Below are positions 40,831 through 53,532 of a DNA stretch of 64,000 bases, in pieces (position 1 is the first letter of the stretch; each line of letters opens with the position of its first letter). Below the pieces are notes generated by a model. It saw only the letters and a list, made by a program, of their open reading frames with translations, did not search any database and had not been told where the DNA came from. This DNA is from Marisa cornuarietis. Its lineage: Eukaryota; Mollusca; Gastropoda; Architaenioglossa; Ampullariidae. Made by a program: the position numbers and the translations under genes. The DNA lies in the NCBI GenBank assembly GCA_004794655.1, contig SMMW01000521.1, forward strand, positions 459,501 to 523,500. The letters run 5' to 3'.

Positions 40831-41139
40831 TGCAATAGTCGTGCACTATACTGGTTGCCTTATGTTGCCTTTTTCTAGATTTCTATTTAGTATTAGGTAC
40901 TATATTAGTTTCTACTGTTTAGTGATCTTCAGTTTGTTTTTAGTTTTCTTTAATACTGTTTTTGTCTTTTCAAACTATCTTTTGTATTTTGTTTTTGCCA
41001 TTTTTGCTTTTGTATATAGTTTTTAAATTTCTTTTTAATGGTTTGAATTTTTACTTTTTTTATATTAAGTTAACCTACCTTATATTAGTTTTACTTCTGG
41101 TTGTGGATGAGTAAAGAAATCCAATATTTTCTATAGTTT

Positions 41140-41142
<3 letters not shown>

Positions 41143-41187
<45 letters not shown>
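41143..41187. repeat. (TG)n microsatellite
   Basis: About 22 TG units. Confidence 0.95.
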
Positions 41188-41194
<7 letters not shown>

Positions 41195-41303
41195 TATTTC
41201 CCCTTATACATATGTAAGAGAGGAAAAAATACTATACTCTGGCATGTAAGCTTGTCATAACCCTAATTATCTTTTCTTACTGCTGCTGTACAGCCATTAC
41301 TAT

Positions 41304-41430
41304 TCTCGCTCGTTTATACCTCCATTTCTCTTCTCGCTTGGTTATACCTCCATTACTCATCTCACTCGTTTATAACTCCATAACTCATCTCGCTTGGTTA
41401 TACCTCCATTACTCATCTCGCTCGGTTATG
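41304..41430. repeat. Minisatellite, 28-bp unit, about 4.5 copies
   Basis: The unit TCTCGCTTGGTTATACCTCC plus ATTACTCA repeats with a few substitutions per copy. Confidence 0.85.
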
Positions 41431-42020
41431 TTCGCACTCTCAGTATACCTCCTGCTGTGTCAGAGAGTATAGTCGAAAATCACATTTTAGACCAGTTACC
41501 TATCCTGCGAGAGTGTGAGCCTTTGTTTGTTCAAACAGGTGGAAGATGACTGCATCACCATAGTCTTTGTCGCTCTTCCACAGACTTACACTGTCATCAA
41601 CGTTCTATAGAAGTTTCCTACGATAGCGAAACGGAGGGTGTCCCTGCACCCATGTGTACCTCCATTTACAGGTGGGACATTAGTTACAACCACTGTTATG
41701 GGCAACAAATAGACAGCTCGTGGATATGCGTGCATAGGTATGTATGTGAAAGTGTATGGGAGAGAGGTTTAGACTACTGAATATTCTTGTATCTCTGTTG
41801 ATGTGTCTGTGTGTCTTGCAAGTCGGTGTCTCTATGTCACACTTGTCAGTCTGCATTCGGAGGTTAGCTTAATGGAAGATTTTTCTGTTGTTGTTTACCG
41901 CTGTTAGCTTAGCTTAGGCAGGAGGGCATCGAATTATAAAATCTCTATTATTATTATTATTATTATTGCTGTTGTTCGTTTGTGTGAAAGGGACATGTAT
42001 GTGTGAGAGCGACTGAAAGG

Positions 42021-42087
<67 letters not shown>
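42021..42087. repeat. (GT)n microsatellite
   Basis: About 33 GT units. Confidence 0.96.
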
Positions 42088-42093
<6 letters not shown>

Positions 42094-42699
42094 CTGTCAC
42101 TCGGCATCCCCATACGTGTTAGCGCCCCTTAACGTCCATTGGTTCACACGAAAAGCTACCTTAAATGAAAGGCATGTTTCTATGGACTAGTACTGGTATA
42201 AACGATAATTTATTTACCTTTCATTTGTTTTGAATTTGACATTTGCAACTTTTGAGGCTTCCTAATAAATTTCCTGTTACTATTATAGTCATCCCATGCT
42301 TTTCTATTTGCAAGTGTGAAAAGTAAAGTGTGACGTGCAAACATAAAAGGAATGCATACATAACTATATATATATATATATAAATAAGCAAAAAAATCAA
42401 GAACATAAATTGTAAACAATAAAGTTCATGCAACAAGTAATGATAGAAGTTCTCGTCAATAAATATTTTAAGCATGTGCAATATATATATATATATACTA
42501 ATAACGTTTGGATCAAAGTGAACGGTGATAGATCGCTTATAACAAAAGCAGTGATGGACTTACGAACATTAAAAGAAAATCCGTGAAACATTAGTTACAT
42601 GCAAAGGTAACTTAATTAACGTTCGGTGTCCTTTTAGATAAAAAGTCTTGTTAGACAAAGAACCTCATTCTTTTAACTGGTCTGAAACTCGCCAACACC

Positions 42700-42888
42700 T
42701 GGTGTCACACCTGTATACACTTGGATACACCTCTTCTCGCACCTGGATACACCTGGTCTCATATCTGTATACACTTGTAGACACCTCTTCTTGCACCTGG
42801 ACACACCTGGTCTCACATCTGTATACACTTGTATACACCTCTTCTCGCACCTGGACACACCTGGTCTCAAAATTGTATACACCTGTTC
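42700..42888. repeat. 54-bp minisatellite in the 3' UTR of GPCR-8
   Basis: Units begin CACCTGGACACACCTGGTCT and end TACACCTCTTCTCG. About 3.5 copies directly abut the GPCR-8 stop codon, so on the minus strand they form the start of its 3' UTR. Confidence 0.85.
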
Positions 42889-45191
42889 TCACATTTGTGG
42901 ACAGCAGACTTTGCGCACTTTCGTAAGAAAGCGACGGCATTGCAGACGAAACTTTGAGTTACAAAAGCTGTAGACGAAAGGGTTGATGATACTGTTGACA
43001 ATGGGGAAAGAGCGAGCAATAAAGTACAGGTTCGTCTTCTGCGAGTTCAGATGAACGTTTGCAAACTCGACCTTTGCTATCCTGCAAAAAAATCGAAAGG
43101 CGAATAAAAAAAAAATGACCTGCATTTTATCTCTGTTCGTTATCGTGTTTCTTTTCTCAAAAATGTTATCAGTAGCCCTGTGTTCCAGCATTAAGCCATT
43201 CCGCTTATTCCGCATGCACCGACAATCCTGCCGAGTTTACAAGAAATAAGCTGTATCGACTCACACTAAACTGCATTTTAAGAAATTTGTGTCAAACTGT
43301 ATTCTCATACATATTGTATTTTAAGAAAGAAAGAAAGAAACAAACAAACAAACAAATCTATCGGATGATGACTTGGCAGATTGGAACAAAGTGCATGGAC
43401 GAAGATGAAAAACTGAGAATATATTTGTATAATACAACAGACTGTATTTGATATAAATGTTCATTTCGAACTATATTTGATATAAATACTCACATAAACC
43501 TGTGTTTTCTTATAAATACTTATATTGATTTTTATTAGGCCTACAGCAATTAACTACTTTTGTTGTTGCTAAAAATATTCATTCCGTCCTTTACTTCAAT
43601 ACAGAATTTGCCCTTTGTTGTAAACGCTCACCTTAACCTGTATTTTGAAATAAATATTCATCAAACAGTATTTTGAAGTGCAGTCTCCTGTCAGAGTGTA
43701 TTTTGATGTAAGCACTGACCTCAAACTATATTTTGATATAGATACTCACATCAGAGCGATGTAGGGGAGGTAACAGACAAGGGTTGCGATGGTCAGCACA
43801 AACATCATGAACGTCGTCCTAGACAGGAGCACTCCTTTCTGGTGACCCTGCTTAGCATGTCGGGGGTTCAGACCCGATCTCGCCACTTCCTCTTCGTGAC
43901 TTTGACCCTTGCCCTGTGCACACAAAATGGCAGCTTCTGCTGCATCTAGATTGTCCGAAGCTGTCTTCGTCGATGTTGACTGCACGCCAAGCCTCTGCAC
44001 ATTTTTGCAAGTCCAGGAACTCGAAGCTTCCGAGGAATTTTCTGGCATTGCTGAGCCCGCGGGTTTTGGTGAACTCAGTTGACCTTTCTCGTTTGCATCT
44101 GGAGAACATCCAATATCTGCCCGCGACCTACAGTTCACGCCATGTTCATCTTCTGCGTTGCCTGGAAGACTAACCTCGCGTTTAAAAAAAGCGGACACGG
44201 TCTGCGGGTCACACCTGGCCGAGTAGTCTTCGGTGTCCGGTGGACGCTCGTTACGATTCATCGCTCTTTGTGCATCACCAGCGCAAAAATCTTCTCCTTC
44301 GCAAGCCACTTCGGAAACTTCTGTGGCATTTTCATTACTGAGAAACGTCTCAGTCACACTAGCCTCAGTCGCCGCTTCTTCTTGGCTAGATCCTTTGCAT
44401 TTATTCAGCGGCGTTTTCATTACTCGAATATCACCATTTGCGTTTCTGCGTCCTCTAACGAAGAATCTTTTATTCTGTTGGTAAATCCGGTGCAAGATTT
44501 GTGCATAACAAATTACCAGCAGTGCAAAGCCGACGACAAAGAAGATCGCCAGGACAATGCCTAAAGCCCCTTTTACTTTCTTTCCAAATGCCGTGTTTGG
44601 GTACTCACAGGTGGACCCTGTCACCCCGGATACACTTGTCTCCAGCGGCCGTACCCCGTACAGGATCGAGAAAGGGAACACGATTACAGAGGTCAAGATC
44701 AAAGGAAGAATCATCAGACAGGCCGCCTTTCGCGAGCTCAGTTGTCGTTTCAGAGGCTGGCATATGCGATGGCGACGATCAAGGGCGACCACCACAAGGA
44801 TCAAAAAGGACATGATCACCGGAAACGTCCCTAAGAATCCCTTGCTAATGCAGAAGTGCTTCTGACTCGAGTACATATATCTCATATCCTGAATCAACCA
44901 CGGAAATGCAAAGACGTTGGTCAGAAAATCGCAGACAGCCATGGTCAGCACGAACACGCGCGTGGCGCATGCCTTGAACTGCTTGAGGTAGACGAGAAAG
45001 ACGAGGAGGTTGCCGAAGACCCCGACAACGATCAGCACTACGAGAAAGACCACCATGGGAAGTAATTTGATGAACATTGCGCGATTCATCACTTCCAGGA
45101 GACGGTTTATCTCCTCTTGTGTTCTATTGTCTTCTTGTGACGCAGCAGAGTCGGTTGTGATCCAGACGCTTGCAGCGTCGACAGATGTCAT
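42889..45191 (-). CDS. GPCR-8: class A (rhodopsin-like) receptor, two main coding exons
   Basis: The large exon is 45191-43750 (donor GTGAGT) and the last exon 43081-42889, coding 544 residues from the ATG at 45191. Marks are an NRT site, GVFGNLLVFLVYL, VCDFLTN, DRRHRICQPLKRQLSSRK (His for Arg at the fourth position), ECL2 GSTCEY, TM6 CYLPYIALM, and TM7 NPFVYSFCNSKF followed by QCRRFLTKVR. The third loop is Ala-, Ser- and Glu-rich and its DNA is more GC-rich than in the other genes. An acceptor (TTTGTAG) precedes the ATG, and a possible in-frame first exon lies at 46613-46619, which would add MADKLST. Confidence 0.9.
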
Positions 45192-46612
45192 TGTTGACAG
45201 TTTGTCTACAAATAAACAAGAAAAAATAATTTGGCCGAAATAATAACTTTTTAATAATTAATTTCAATATAATTTAATTTCCAGAAACGATTGAAAATTT
45301 AAGAAATGTGCTGGTAATGTTGTCATTGATGATAAGAATGATGAGCGCTAATTATTGTCTGTTTTCATGTCCTGATCAAACTATTCAAACCATTTTCTTT
45401 CAGATCTTCTCTCTTAATTTGTCCCCCTTCATTCACTTCTGGGTAAGTATGCTGCTAAGGCATGTTGAGTTGGTTTATTTTGATGGTGGAGGTGCAGCTC
45501 TTGTTTCATTGTGAGTTTTTTTTCCAAATTTGCATTGCTGCTTTCTTGCATAGTCATTTTCAGACATAATTCAAGGAGTGCTATTCATTGGTGAGAATTT
45601 TTAACAGCTGGGTTAACCCTAGGCCGCACATCTGTGATTCATCTAACTTAATACTCAGGTGAAAGGCTCTGGGATAATTACTAGTTTCCTGCTTAGATTT
45701 TAGCACACTCAAACTGCAGCTAATACGGAAGATATCACGTGCATCAGTCTGCCTGAAAGAATAGCGGAAGTCGAGTCCAGTTACCCGGGTCTTGATTTGC
45801 TGTGGGAACCAGCTATTGGTTTGATCATCATCACATTTTTTCTTTTAGACTTTGATGATGATGATGATTCCAAGGTAACAGTTATGATAGTGAAGTCAAT
45901 ATTTAGCCCGCCGTTTTGGACTCGTTTTTGTTTCTCACACTGGAACCGACGTAAACTTCATTTCATAAAATCTATCAAAGGAAAATTTAAGTACAATCTG
46001 ATTCAAATATATAATTAAAATTCACGTTGAAGTCAGATTAGCACAACATAGCACTATCACTATTTTCTTAACAAATTGCATAATAAAAGCACGTGAATGA
46101 ATATAAATTCTAACAACTGACTGATGAAAAGTAGAAACCGATGAGAAAGCTTGGGCATGTGATAATGAGGCATCCTACTTTGTGATGTCCCAGGTTTTGT
46201 TCTCTTCCAAATCGCAGGTGAGAACAAAGGGTTGTAGCGCGTGAAAGAAAGTTTTTCTTTTAGACTTTAATAAATCTGTAGCTCATAACGAATTAAGAAG
46301 TTCACATCTTTAGTCTTCAGTCAAGCATCCTGACTTACTGAAAAAATTATCGTTTCAGTAGAGTCTAAGCATTTGTTGTCGACAACGAACTGGACTTATC
46401 TGGAACTGTTTCTAGCTTTTTTTTACTTCTGCTCTTCGGACGCAATTACTGCTTTCAACAGCAGAATAAATTATTAATAAAGTTACACAAAATGAAATGT
46501 AGATGCTATATATTTTGTTCAGGAATGAGTTAAAAGAACATAAAATCGTAGTTTATGAGCGTAAAGCAAGACTGTCTTTTAAACTATAAACATAAGTAAA
46601 AGTCTTTCTCAC

Positions 46613-46680
46613 CTGCCATGGCTGCAGAAGTGCGTTCTCTTTGTGTGGCTATCAACTGTGTTGTGTGCATTTCTAAGTTT
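46613..46680 (-). other. Possible first exon of GPCR-8 with in-frame ATG
   Basis: On the minus strand GCAGCCATGGCAG is followed by GTGAGAAAG, a strong start context next to a strong donor. Splicing ATGGCAG to the acceptor upstream of 45191 gives ATG GCA GAC AAA and reaches the known start in frame. The in-frame join has a one-in-three chance of being accidental; the upper limit of the exon is arbitrary. Confidence 0.4.
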
Positions 46681-47261
46681 AATTTCCTTTATGAGCTGGA
46701 TAATAAGGTTCCTGTAATTATACAGTCTTCCTCTTTAAGACGCTTAGTAGTTGAGCATGGAACAATCTGGAGGGCGCAGTGACTCAAAAACTCTATAAGC
46801 TTCTCTTCCCAATTCCAGTCATCAGGTTTTAAAATGTTTCCGCTATAAACTCGCGATGAAAATTATCGAAGCTGCTCGCTTAGAATGTTTGGGTAGTTTT
46901 TATAATAAGAACACCCCTTGAGAGAGAGAAAGGAGAACGCTGATAATGAAAACATGTTCGTTTTAATTTCCCTGTCCCTGACCAGCCTTACACACTTACA
47001 CAATGCACAGTTTGCTTGTGTGTACATATATATTGCCTACAAATGAGTCTCTTTAAAATGTTTTACTTGTATTTTTTTTAAAGTCATGTGTGCTAAAAGT
47101 CACAAAACAGTCATAATTCAGCATTTTTTTTAATGTGACTTCTGCAAAAAGTCGTGGTAAAGCACAATTGACTGATGTTCACTGGTAAGCAGAAACAACA
47201 ATGAACACTCAGTCTCCTCCAAACTGTCACTTGCTTGTTTACTTGCTTGTTTTCGTCCTTC

Positions 47262-47263
<2 letters not shown>

Positions 47264-47303
<40 letters not shown>

Positions 47304-47360
47304 CACTCACTCACTCACTCCCTCACTCGCTCGCTTACTTACTTACTTACTTACTTACTT
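47264..47360. repeat. (TTAC)n / (TCAC)n microsatellite
   Basis: Tandem TTAC units, a central TCAC/TCGC variant block, then TTAC again. Confidence 0.93.
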
Positions 47361-48372
47361 AGGTGGTATATAAGGCATCCATTAGCGACCTCTTTTTTGT
47401 CTGTCATCAGCAAGTTTAGCTTTGCTGCTCCAGGACAGTTTCAAACTGTAATTCACTTTGCGTGATTTCTGGAGAAAAGTCGTAATATACGGTAAACGGT
47501 CGGCCAAAAGCAGTCTGAAAATATACTGAATTTTGTTTACGTGATTTTTGCAGAAAGTCAGAATTTAGCGAAAAAGTTCGGCAAGACATCCATGTATTTT
47601 TTTATTTCAACACACGACTTCTGCAAATAAGAGTAACACATAATAGAGTACATTGAACAGGTCGGATTGGGAAGACATGGCGTTTATATATCAAAATACG
47701 TCCGCAAGTTTTTTTTGTGGGTAGGGATTGTATGTAAGAGGTGGTCGCAATAAGAAAGGTCTTCACCAGAAGGTTCCACATTATAATGAAGGCAAAGTTT
47801 ATGCCATCAGACCGACGGACAGACAAGTATGAAAGAGACATTTGTGGAGGCAGGCAGGTAGACAGACACACAAGCAAAGCGACAAAGAGAAAATGGACAA
47901 GTAGCTAAAAGAGAATCAACAGAATCCATGTTTTATGTGACTAAACGGTCAACCCTTCAAATACGAAATTAAGCTCAAAGTTGCTAGAAAGCTAACTGAA
48001 CATCATACTTAGTTTATTCGGATATGACTGTTTCCATCCTATCTGATTTGTTACAAAAATGCGTAGCCAAGTTTTGTTTAATAAAAAAAAGCAATTATAT
48101 TGAATTCAATCATTTTTCAGGCGTCTTTTAAAGCCACAGTCATTGTTAGAGCCTCCAGAATATATTTATCTAATCGTTTTCTCCTCGGCAAACCTACTTT
48201 TGCGACCTCGCAGTAAATCGGGTCTTGGACTCAATCCAAAATCGAGACGAGAATTGTAATGTTAAAATTCTGGTTTCTAGTTAATGGAGAGGACTTTACC
48301 CGTATCTGATTTTTAATCAACTAAACCCACTCGAGGGAAAATAATTTTCCACTTAGGTTTGGCTTTAAACTA

Positions 48373-48692
48373 TCAGAATAAATTTCGTCTTTCTGCCTTT
48401 CGTCCACAGATCACTCGCTCTCTGGCAAGGCACTGACGACACTTCCGAAGAAACTTCGGATTACAGAAGCTGTAGATAAAGGGGTTGAAAACGCTGCTGA
48501 GACTGGGAAAAAGGCGGACCAGGCATTGAATCGGTATCATCCAGGAGCTGGTGTATGTGTTGCTAGAGCTGGCCTCTACAACCCTGAAATAAATAAATAT
48601 GCTGATATATTAGGGTTCTCAGTCATAACCTGGTGGTAGAACCGTGTCAAGCTTAGAGCTACCCTTTGATGGTGGGGTAAAGCCCTATATAA

Positions 48693-48733
<41 letters not shown>

Positions 48734-50403
48734 CTTTTTGCCCTTGAATACACCTTTTGCTAAAGGGTTAAGGGATAATGGAAGGAGTTTTTCAACCACA
48801 GGTCCGAGCGACCCCAATGAGCCTCTGCTCTAAAATTGATCATCGACATCCTAGCTTTTGGGGGGGGGCAAGTGTTTGGCTGATGTAAGCAGACTGGCGT
48901 ACAGATAAACAGCAAGACGCAAATTTTTTTGTAACCCTCACTTACTTTGCAACGAGGTAAGGGACGAAGCAGACGATGTATGTAGCAGTCAGCACGAGCA
49001 TCACGAAGGCAGTTCTCGAAAGAAGGACGCTCCGGCCTCGTCGTCTGCTTCGTCCTACCTTGCGACCTGCCGCTCTTCCTGAAGTCCTTCCGCCATGACG
49101 TTGACTGCCGTTGCCCGTCAACATGGAATCGCTCGCGGCCCTTCTTAAGCGACTGAGAGACACTCTTGCTGAGGATGGATGCCTCTCCACCCTTGTTATC
49201 TCCTCCACTGCTGGGGAATTTAACAGTTCGAGCGAAAAGACTTCCGCGAGGGGCAGCCTGTGTATGAGCTTCGATATTTTATCGTGTGCCATTATTTCAT
49301 CGGGGTCTTTCCGGAAGTACCTTTGGGTACCGTAGATGTGTGAGCTGCAGGGAAATCCGGCTGGGGCTGTGAGATTAACTTGATTCTGGAGAGTACACTG
49401 AGGGTACACTGCGTGGCTAAACGCTTCGTCTGTCGCCAGACCTGCGACAAGATCGGCAATGCTTGCTATTTCGTCCTCGTCGCCAGGGTTCGACAACCCA
49501 TGCATTTCTTCTAAATCACTTTTTGTTTCGTCATCGTCACTGACGACACTTTGCAACCTCGCTACTCGTCGCTGCCACCGAGTCCAGAGACATGTTATTT
49601 GTCGTTTTCATCGTCGTCTCGAGAGACGGGTTCAACACATTTCGTCGACGAGAAGGTTTACAATTCATTGTCGTCTTCTTCTGCTGTCGGTGAATTCGAA
49701 GCAGAATATGTGCATATGAAAAGAGCAGCAGACCCAGACCCACAACAACGTGAGCTGTTAGCAGGCCCGCGAAGGCTATCTTGACCGTCTTCTGTGAATA
49801 CTGGGGTAAAAAATCGCAGTTTACTATAGTCACGGCTGCTTTCTCCTGTTGACCAAAGATGACTACAGAGGGAACTTTTCCGTACATTGGCAGGAACGTC
49901 AATGTGATCAGCGAAGCCAGGCTGAAGGGTATCGCCAGCAGATAACCAGCTTGACGAGAAGTCAGTCGACGACGAAGTGGATAACAGATGCGATGGCGGC
50001 GGTCTAGAGCCACGAATATTAGCAACACATTGGACGAGATGACTGGCAGAGCAGTGAGCAGGGCAGCCTTGCAAAAGAGGGAGCTGGAAGAGTGCGTGAA
50101 CCGCAGGTGCGCCGCCTGCATCGGCAAGGTGAAGACGTTGTTCAGAAAGTCGCAAGCAGCGAGCGCCAGCACAAAAACCCTTGTGGAGCTGGCCTTGAAC
50201 TGCTTGAGGTAGACGACGAAGACAACGAGATTGCCGAGGGCCCCCAGGACTGTCAGGATGACAAAGATGGCGATCAGGAGCCAAAACTTCGTGAACGGAT
50301 CGTGACTGTAATGTTCCATGTGACCATCCGGCGAGGTCACTGTAGACTCATTTTTGTGGTTTTTACTCTGCGAGTCGTACAGAGCAGAACTCCAAGAGTT
50401 CAT
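48373..50403 (-). CDS. GPCR-9: class A receptor with a one-base frame change in the third loop
   Basis: The large exon runs 50403-48946 (donor GTAAGT) and the last exon 48583-48373 (NPFIYSFCNPKF). From the ATG at 50403 the frame is open through TM5 and stops at 49537 in the third loop. The frame coding the rest of the loop and TM6 (CFVPYLVAK) is open from about 49556 on, offset by one base. Exon length is 3n rather than the 3n+2 of the others, which fits a single indel. DRRHRICYPLRRRLTSRQ follows TM3. This is the most divergent and most GC-rich member, with a His-containing N-terminus and an Arg/Gly-rich end of the loop. Pseudogene, allele or assembly error cannot be told apart here. Confidence 0.8.
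48620..48732. repeat. Repeat tail ending in (TTA)n, in the GPCR-9 intron
   Basis: GGTGGGGTAAAGCCCTATAT followed by AAG and about 13 TTA units looks like the 3' end of a SINE or LINE with a microsatellite tail. The body upstream is not recognised. Confidence 0.45.
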
Positions 50404-50602
50404 CGTGGTGATAGAAAATGATCCTCTGTAGAGAGAAAAAAAATGCGATTATTGTCTGGGAAGCAGAACAAGACAAAAACGACAGAGGTCTTGTTCTGCG
50501 GGGGTCAAAAAGTTAGTTGGAAGGTATGAAAACATAGGTTAGCTCTAAATAAAGAAAAACATGCCTTCGGTGTTATTCTTGGTGATTGCAAATAACCTCG
50601 AT

Positions 50603-51425
50603 ATGAAGAAAGATTTATATCCAGTATATCTAACCAATCTTTGTATTCTTCTTTTCGCTTGTGTTCTTTTGTGACCATCCAGCGACCTGGCACCAGGAGC
50701 ACAAAACGTCGTTAGGTGTCTACCAAAGGGCCAATTCACACCAGTCAGCAAATCTGATCATAAAATATATGTTGTTTTAGTTTTCCGCTACATGCTACCC
50801 TTCCGGCCATCGCCTAGCAACGTTCCATACACCTGGACCCAGGCTCGTAGGTATTCCAATCTATTACCAATATGCAGTGCCAGCATGGAGCACAGCTGTG
50901 CTGTTCTTGTCTCACCAGTCATCTGCGTTCTTGTGGCAGATGTCGTCTGCGTTCAGCTGATAGCGGTTCCTACTTGCCCAGCCGGAAGTTTCGAACTAGA
51001 TGATTGTATAGTTCCTTTTCCCCGTACATACCTCCCCCTTATCCCCTTACCCATACGAAATGTCATTGCGTTTTTCCTGTTGCAGACAATTCTCAGTAGA
51101 AACCAAAACTAAAGACGTGTGGCAACAGTTATGTGACCTAACACTTTCGAGACCAGCGCCCATGGCCATGGTAAATGGATAAGAGGCTACCTCGGCGGTA
51201 GTGTATGACCTAAAGCAACGTAGGTCCTCTTGAAACGGGTCCCAGAGGCTATGAAATGCTTTTAATTGAAGTTTTGTGTGGGAATCATTCTGCCAGGTAA
51301 CATTTAAAAGTAACATTTTAAAGGCTCGAAGATAGTGCCAGGTCGCTGGATGGTCACAAAAGAACACAAGCGAAAAGAAGAATACAAAGATTGGTTAGAT
51401 ATACTGGATATAAATCTTTCTTCAT
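50603..51425. repeat. Perfect 91-bp inverted repeat with 641-bp spacer
   Basis: 50603-50693 (starting ATGAAGAAAG, ending GACCTGGCAC) is present as its exact reverse complement at 51335-51425, as far as I can read. Sequence outside and inside the arms does not match. It could be the ends of a DNA element, a recent inverted duplication, or a transcribed hairpin. One arm's minus frame reads RWMVTKEHKRKEEYKDWLDI, not recognised. Confidence 0.85.
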
Positions 51426-52379
51426 TTTGTCCGACTGTTAAGCTGCTTTAAAAACATGATGTATACACATTCGCAAACGTTCGTATCGATACACACATGC
51501 AAGTATGCTTATGCATATAATATTGCGTATGTATACACCTCTAACTGCACCTATAATACACCTAACCCTATTTCCATACATATACCATATTAGGATGAGC
51601 TAGAAGCTCTCTCTCCCGCTATCGCTACAAGAAACCCTCTCCGATACTCTCCAAAAGTAAGTCCAAAGACATCTGTTGTTATACACCATAGAAAAAGTGG
51701 GGACTGTGGACAAAAACGTATTTTAAAAAGTTATTTTTGCTGAATGGTAAGAAAGTAGTGGGGGTCTTGAGGTAAGATAGATCATAGCAATCGTCATTTG
51801 GGGATCTCTGGACAACGTAGATCATAGCGATCGTGGTGGGGTCTCGAGAAAATGAAAGTTTTAATGAACGAAAGTGGGTCTACATGCACGTGGAGGTTAT
51901 AGCGATCGTCACGTCACAGTGGTCTCGAGAAAACGGAAATTGTGGAGATCGGTAGGTCTCGAAACACTGGCGGCTATCACGAATTAAGTTTTCCTCCTAT
52001 GTTATACAGCTGGCGTAGAGCCAACGGCATAATTTCTCCCAGTTCAGTTAATTGTAGGCAGCGGCAGTTGTCCTACTTGAAGTAACAGTAATCACTTTAT
52101 AGCATTAAACCGTGTGAAATGGACGAGACAATCATGTTGTCATCAAATAATAAAACCATCCAATCATACATATTCATGGTTCTAGCTTTTTCCTTGCAAC
52201 AATACTAGTAAATCTCTCTCAGCTCTGTCATCCTCACTCAGTTCTATCAGTCCTTTATTGAAAGTCTCATCACTTTTTTTTTTTCCTCTCTTGGTTCCAC
52301 AACCTCTCCCTTGTTAATATCTGTTCCAAGATCACTATATAGAACCAGGCAGAAGAACTCGACAGTCTTAAGTCGTCAG

Positions 52380-52716
52380 CAAATCCTTAAGAAGGCATCC
52401 CGTGTCCTCAATAATTATACCTACTCATGTACTGCCATGTTAATTCTCACTCTTGTGGTCTGGCCACAGGTACACGACGCTTGTATGCAGAACGAATCCT
52501 CGCCGCAACTCATGCATTTCACATGTCATTCACTTCATCAATTCTAATATGGTTACCAACTGTATCTTACTGTTGTTGGGAGTGTGTGCGTATTTTGGGT
52601 GGGTGGAAAAGAGAAATTATTTCAACCTGTATAATTAGGTACGTATCTGTATATTGTTAGCATATGAGCACTATCTCGAGTTGCCTTTGTGGATTAATAA
52701 AGTTGGATTGTATTGT
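52380..52716 (+). mobile_element. Possible LINE 3' tail
   Basis: GGATTAATAAAGTTGGATTG followed by TATTGTA resembles the tail of CR1/L2-type LINEs, and an upstream frame contains a short KKASRVLNNYT stretch. No RT motif is seen, so this is tentative. Confidence 0.3.
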
Positions 52717-53050
52717 ACCGGTGACAGCGGGGCACTGACAAGATTCGGTGATAGTGGGTAATGATACCGCCTGTGCAGCCATTCTGCAGACGATTGGTTA
52801 GAAAATTCAGGACCCACCGAACGATCTCATGTCTATAAGCTATGAACTAAAACGTGTGGCTTGGCAGTGATAAGCGAGCAGGGCTCGAACTGAAAATGAA
52901 AAGTAAGAATAGTTCAAGCCCCTAATGAATGAAATTGATCCCAGTGATGTCTGCGTCTTCTGTACTATGCGAATAAATTAAATGACGCCAATGTATAACA
53001 TAAAAAATAAGACTCACTACCGGAACAAAAAATGCGATGAAACTTTAAAC

Positions 53051-53230
53051 CCGCGGTTCTCAACCTGGGGGGCGCGCCCCCAAAGGGGGGCGCAAGCTGC
53101 TGAAAAGGGGGCCGCAAAGGCGGTCATTTTCTCATATCTCATAAAGGTATTAGTGGCTAAGGGGGGCGCGCGGACGTACCTTTATTCGTCTGGGGGGGGG
53201 GCGTCACAAGTAAAAGGTTGAGAAACGCTG
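53051..53230. mobile_element. hAT-type MITE with 8-bp target-site duplication
   Basis: The 180-bp element starts CCGCGGTTCTCAACC and ends GGTTGAGAAACGCTG, imperfect terminal inverted repeats of hAT style. It is flanked by CTTTAAAC on both sides (53043-53050 and 53231-53238). The interior is G-rich and non-coding. It lies 300 bases upstream of the nicastrin start codon. Confidence 0.88.
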
Positions 53231-53532
53231 CTTTAAACCATGGCGTAGAGACTATAGATTGCGCAAAATGAAAAATCACCACTATAATGCACGTCTTTAC
53301 TAAATTTTTCTAAAAACTCTAAACAGAGCTGGTACAGTTAGTGTTGAACATGAAAACACGATGTCGCGACAGAAACCACAGACTTCTATGATTGAGTCTG
53401 TGACAGAAACAGGCACACTTCGCTGAATTATCGTCACGCCACAAAAAAGGGAATCAACTTGTGAAAGTGGTTTCTGCGACACAGTGGTGTCCCTTGAGCG
53501 CTATTTGACACGGAAGTAATCTTTCTTCAAAA

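Larger units (their letters stand above)
45192..48372. other. Upstream region of GPCR-8 and flank of GPCR-9
   Basis: Apart from the possible first exon near 46.6 kb and a TTAC repeat, no gene is supported here. Confidence 0.4.

Noticed and set aside
48431..49551. Identical 14-mer CACTGACGACACTT in the GPCR-9 last exon and at its third-loop frameshift
   Set aside because: Too short to claim duplication; similar Arg-Gln codon runs can explain it.
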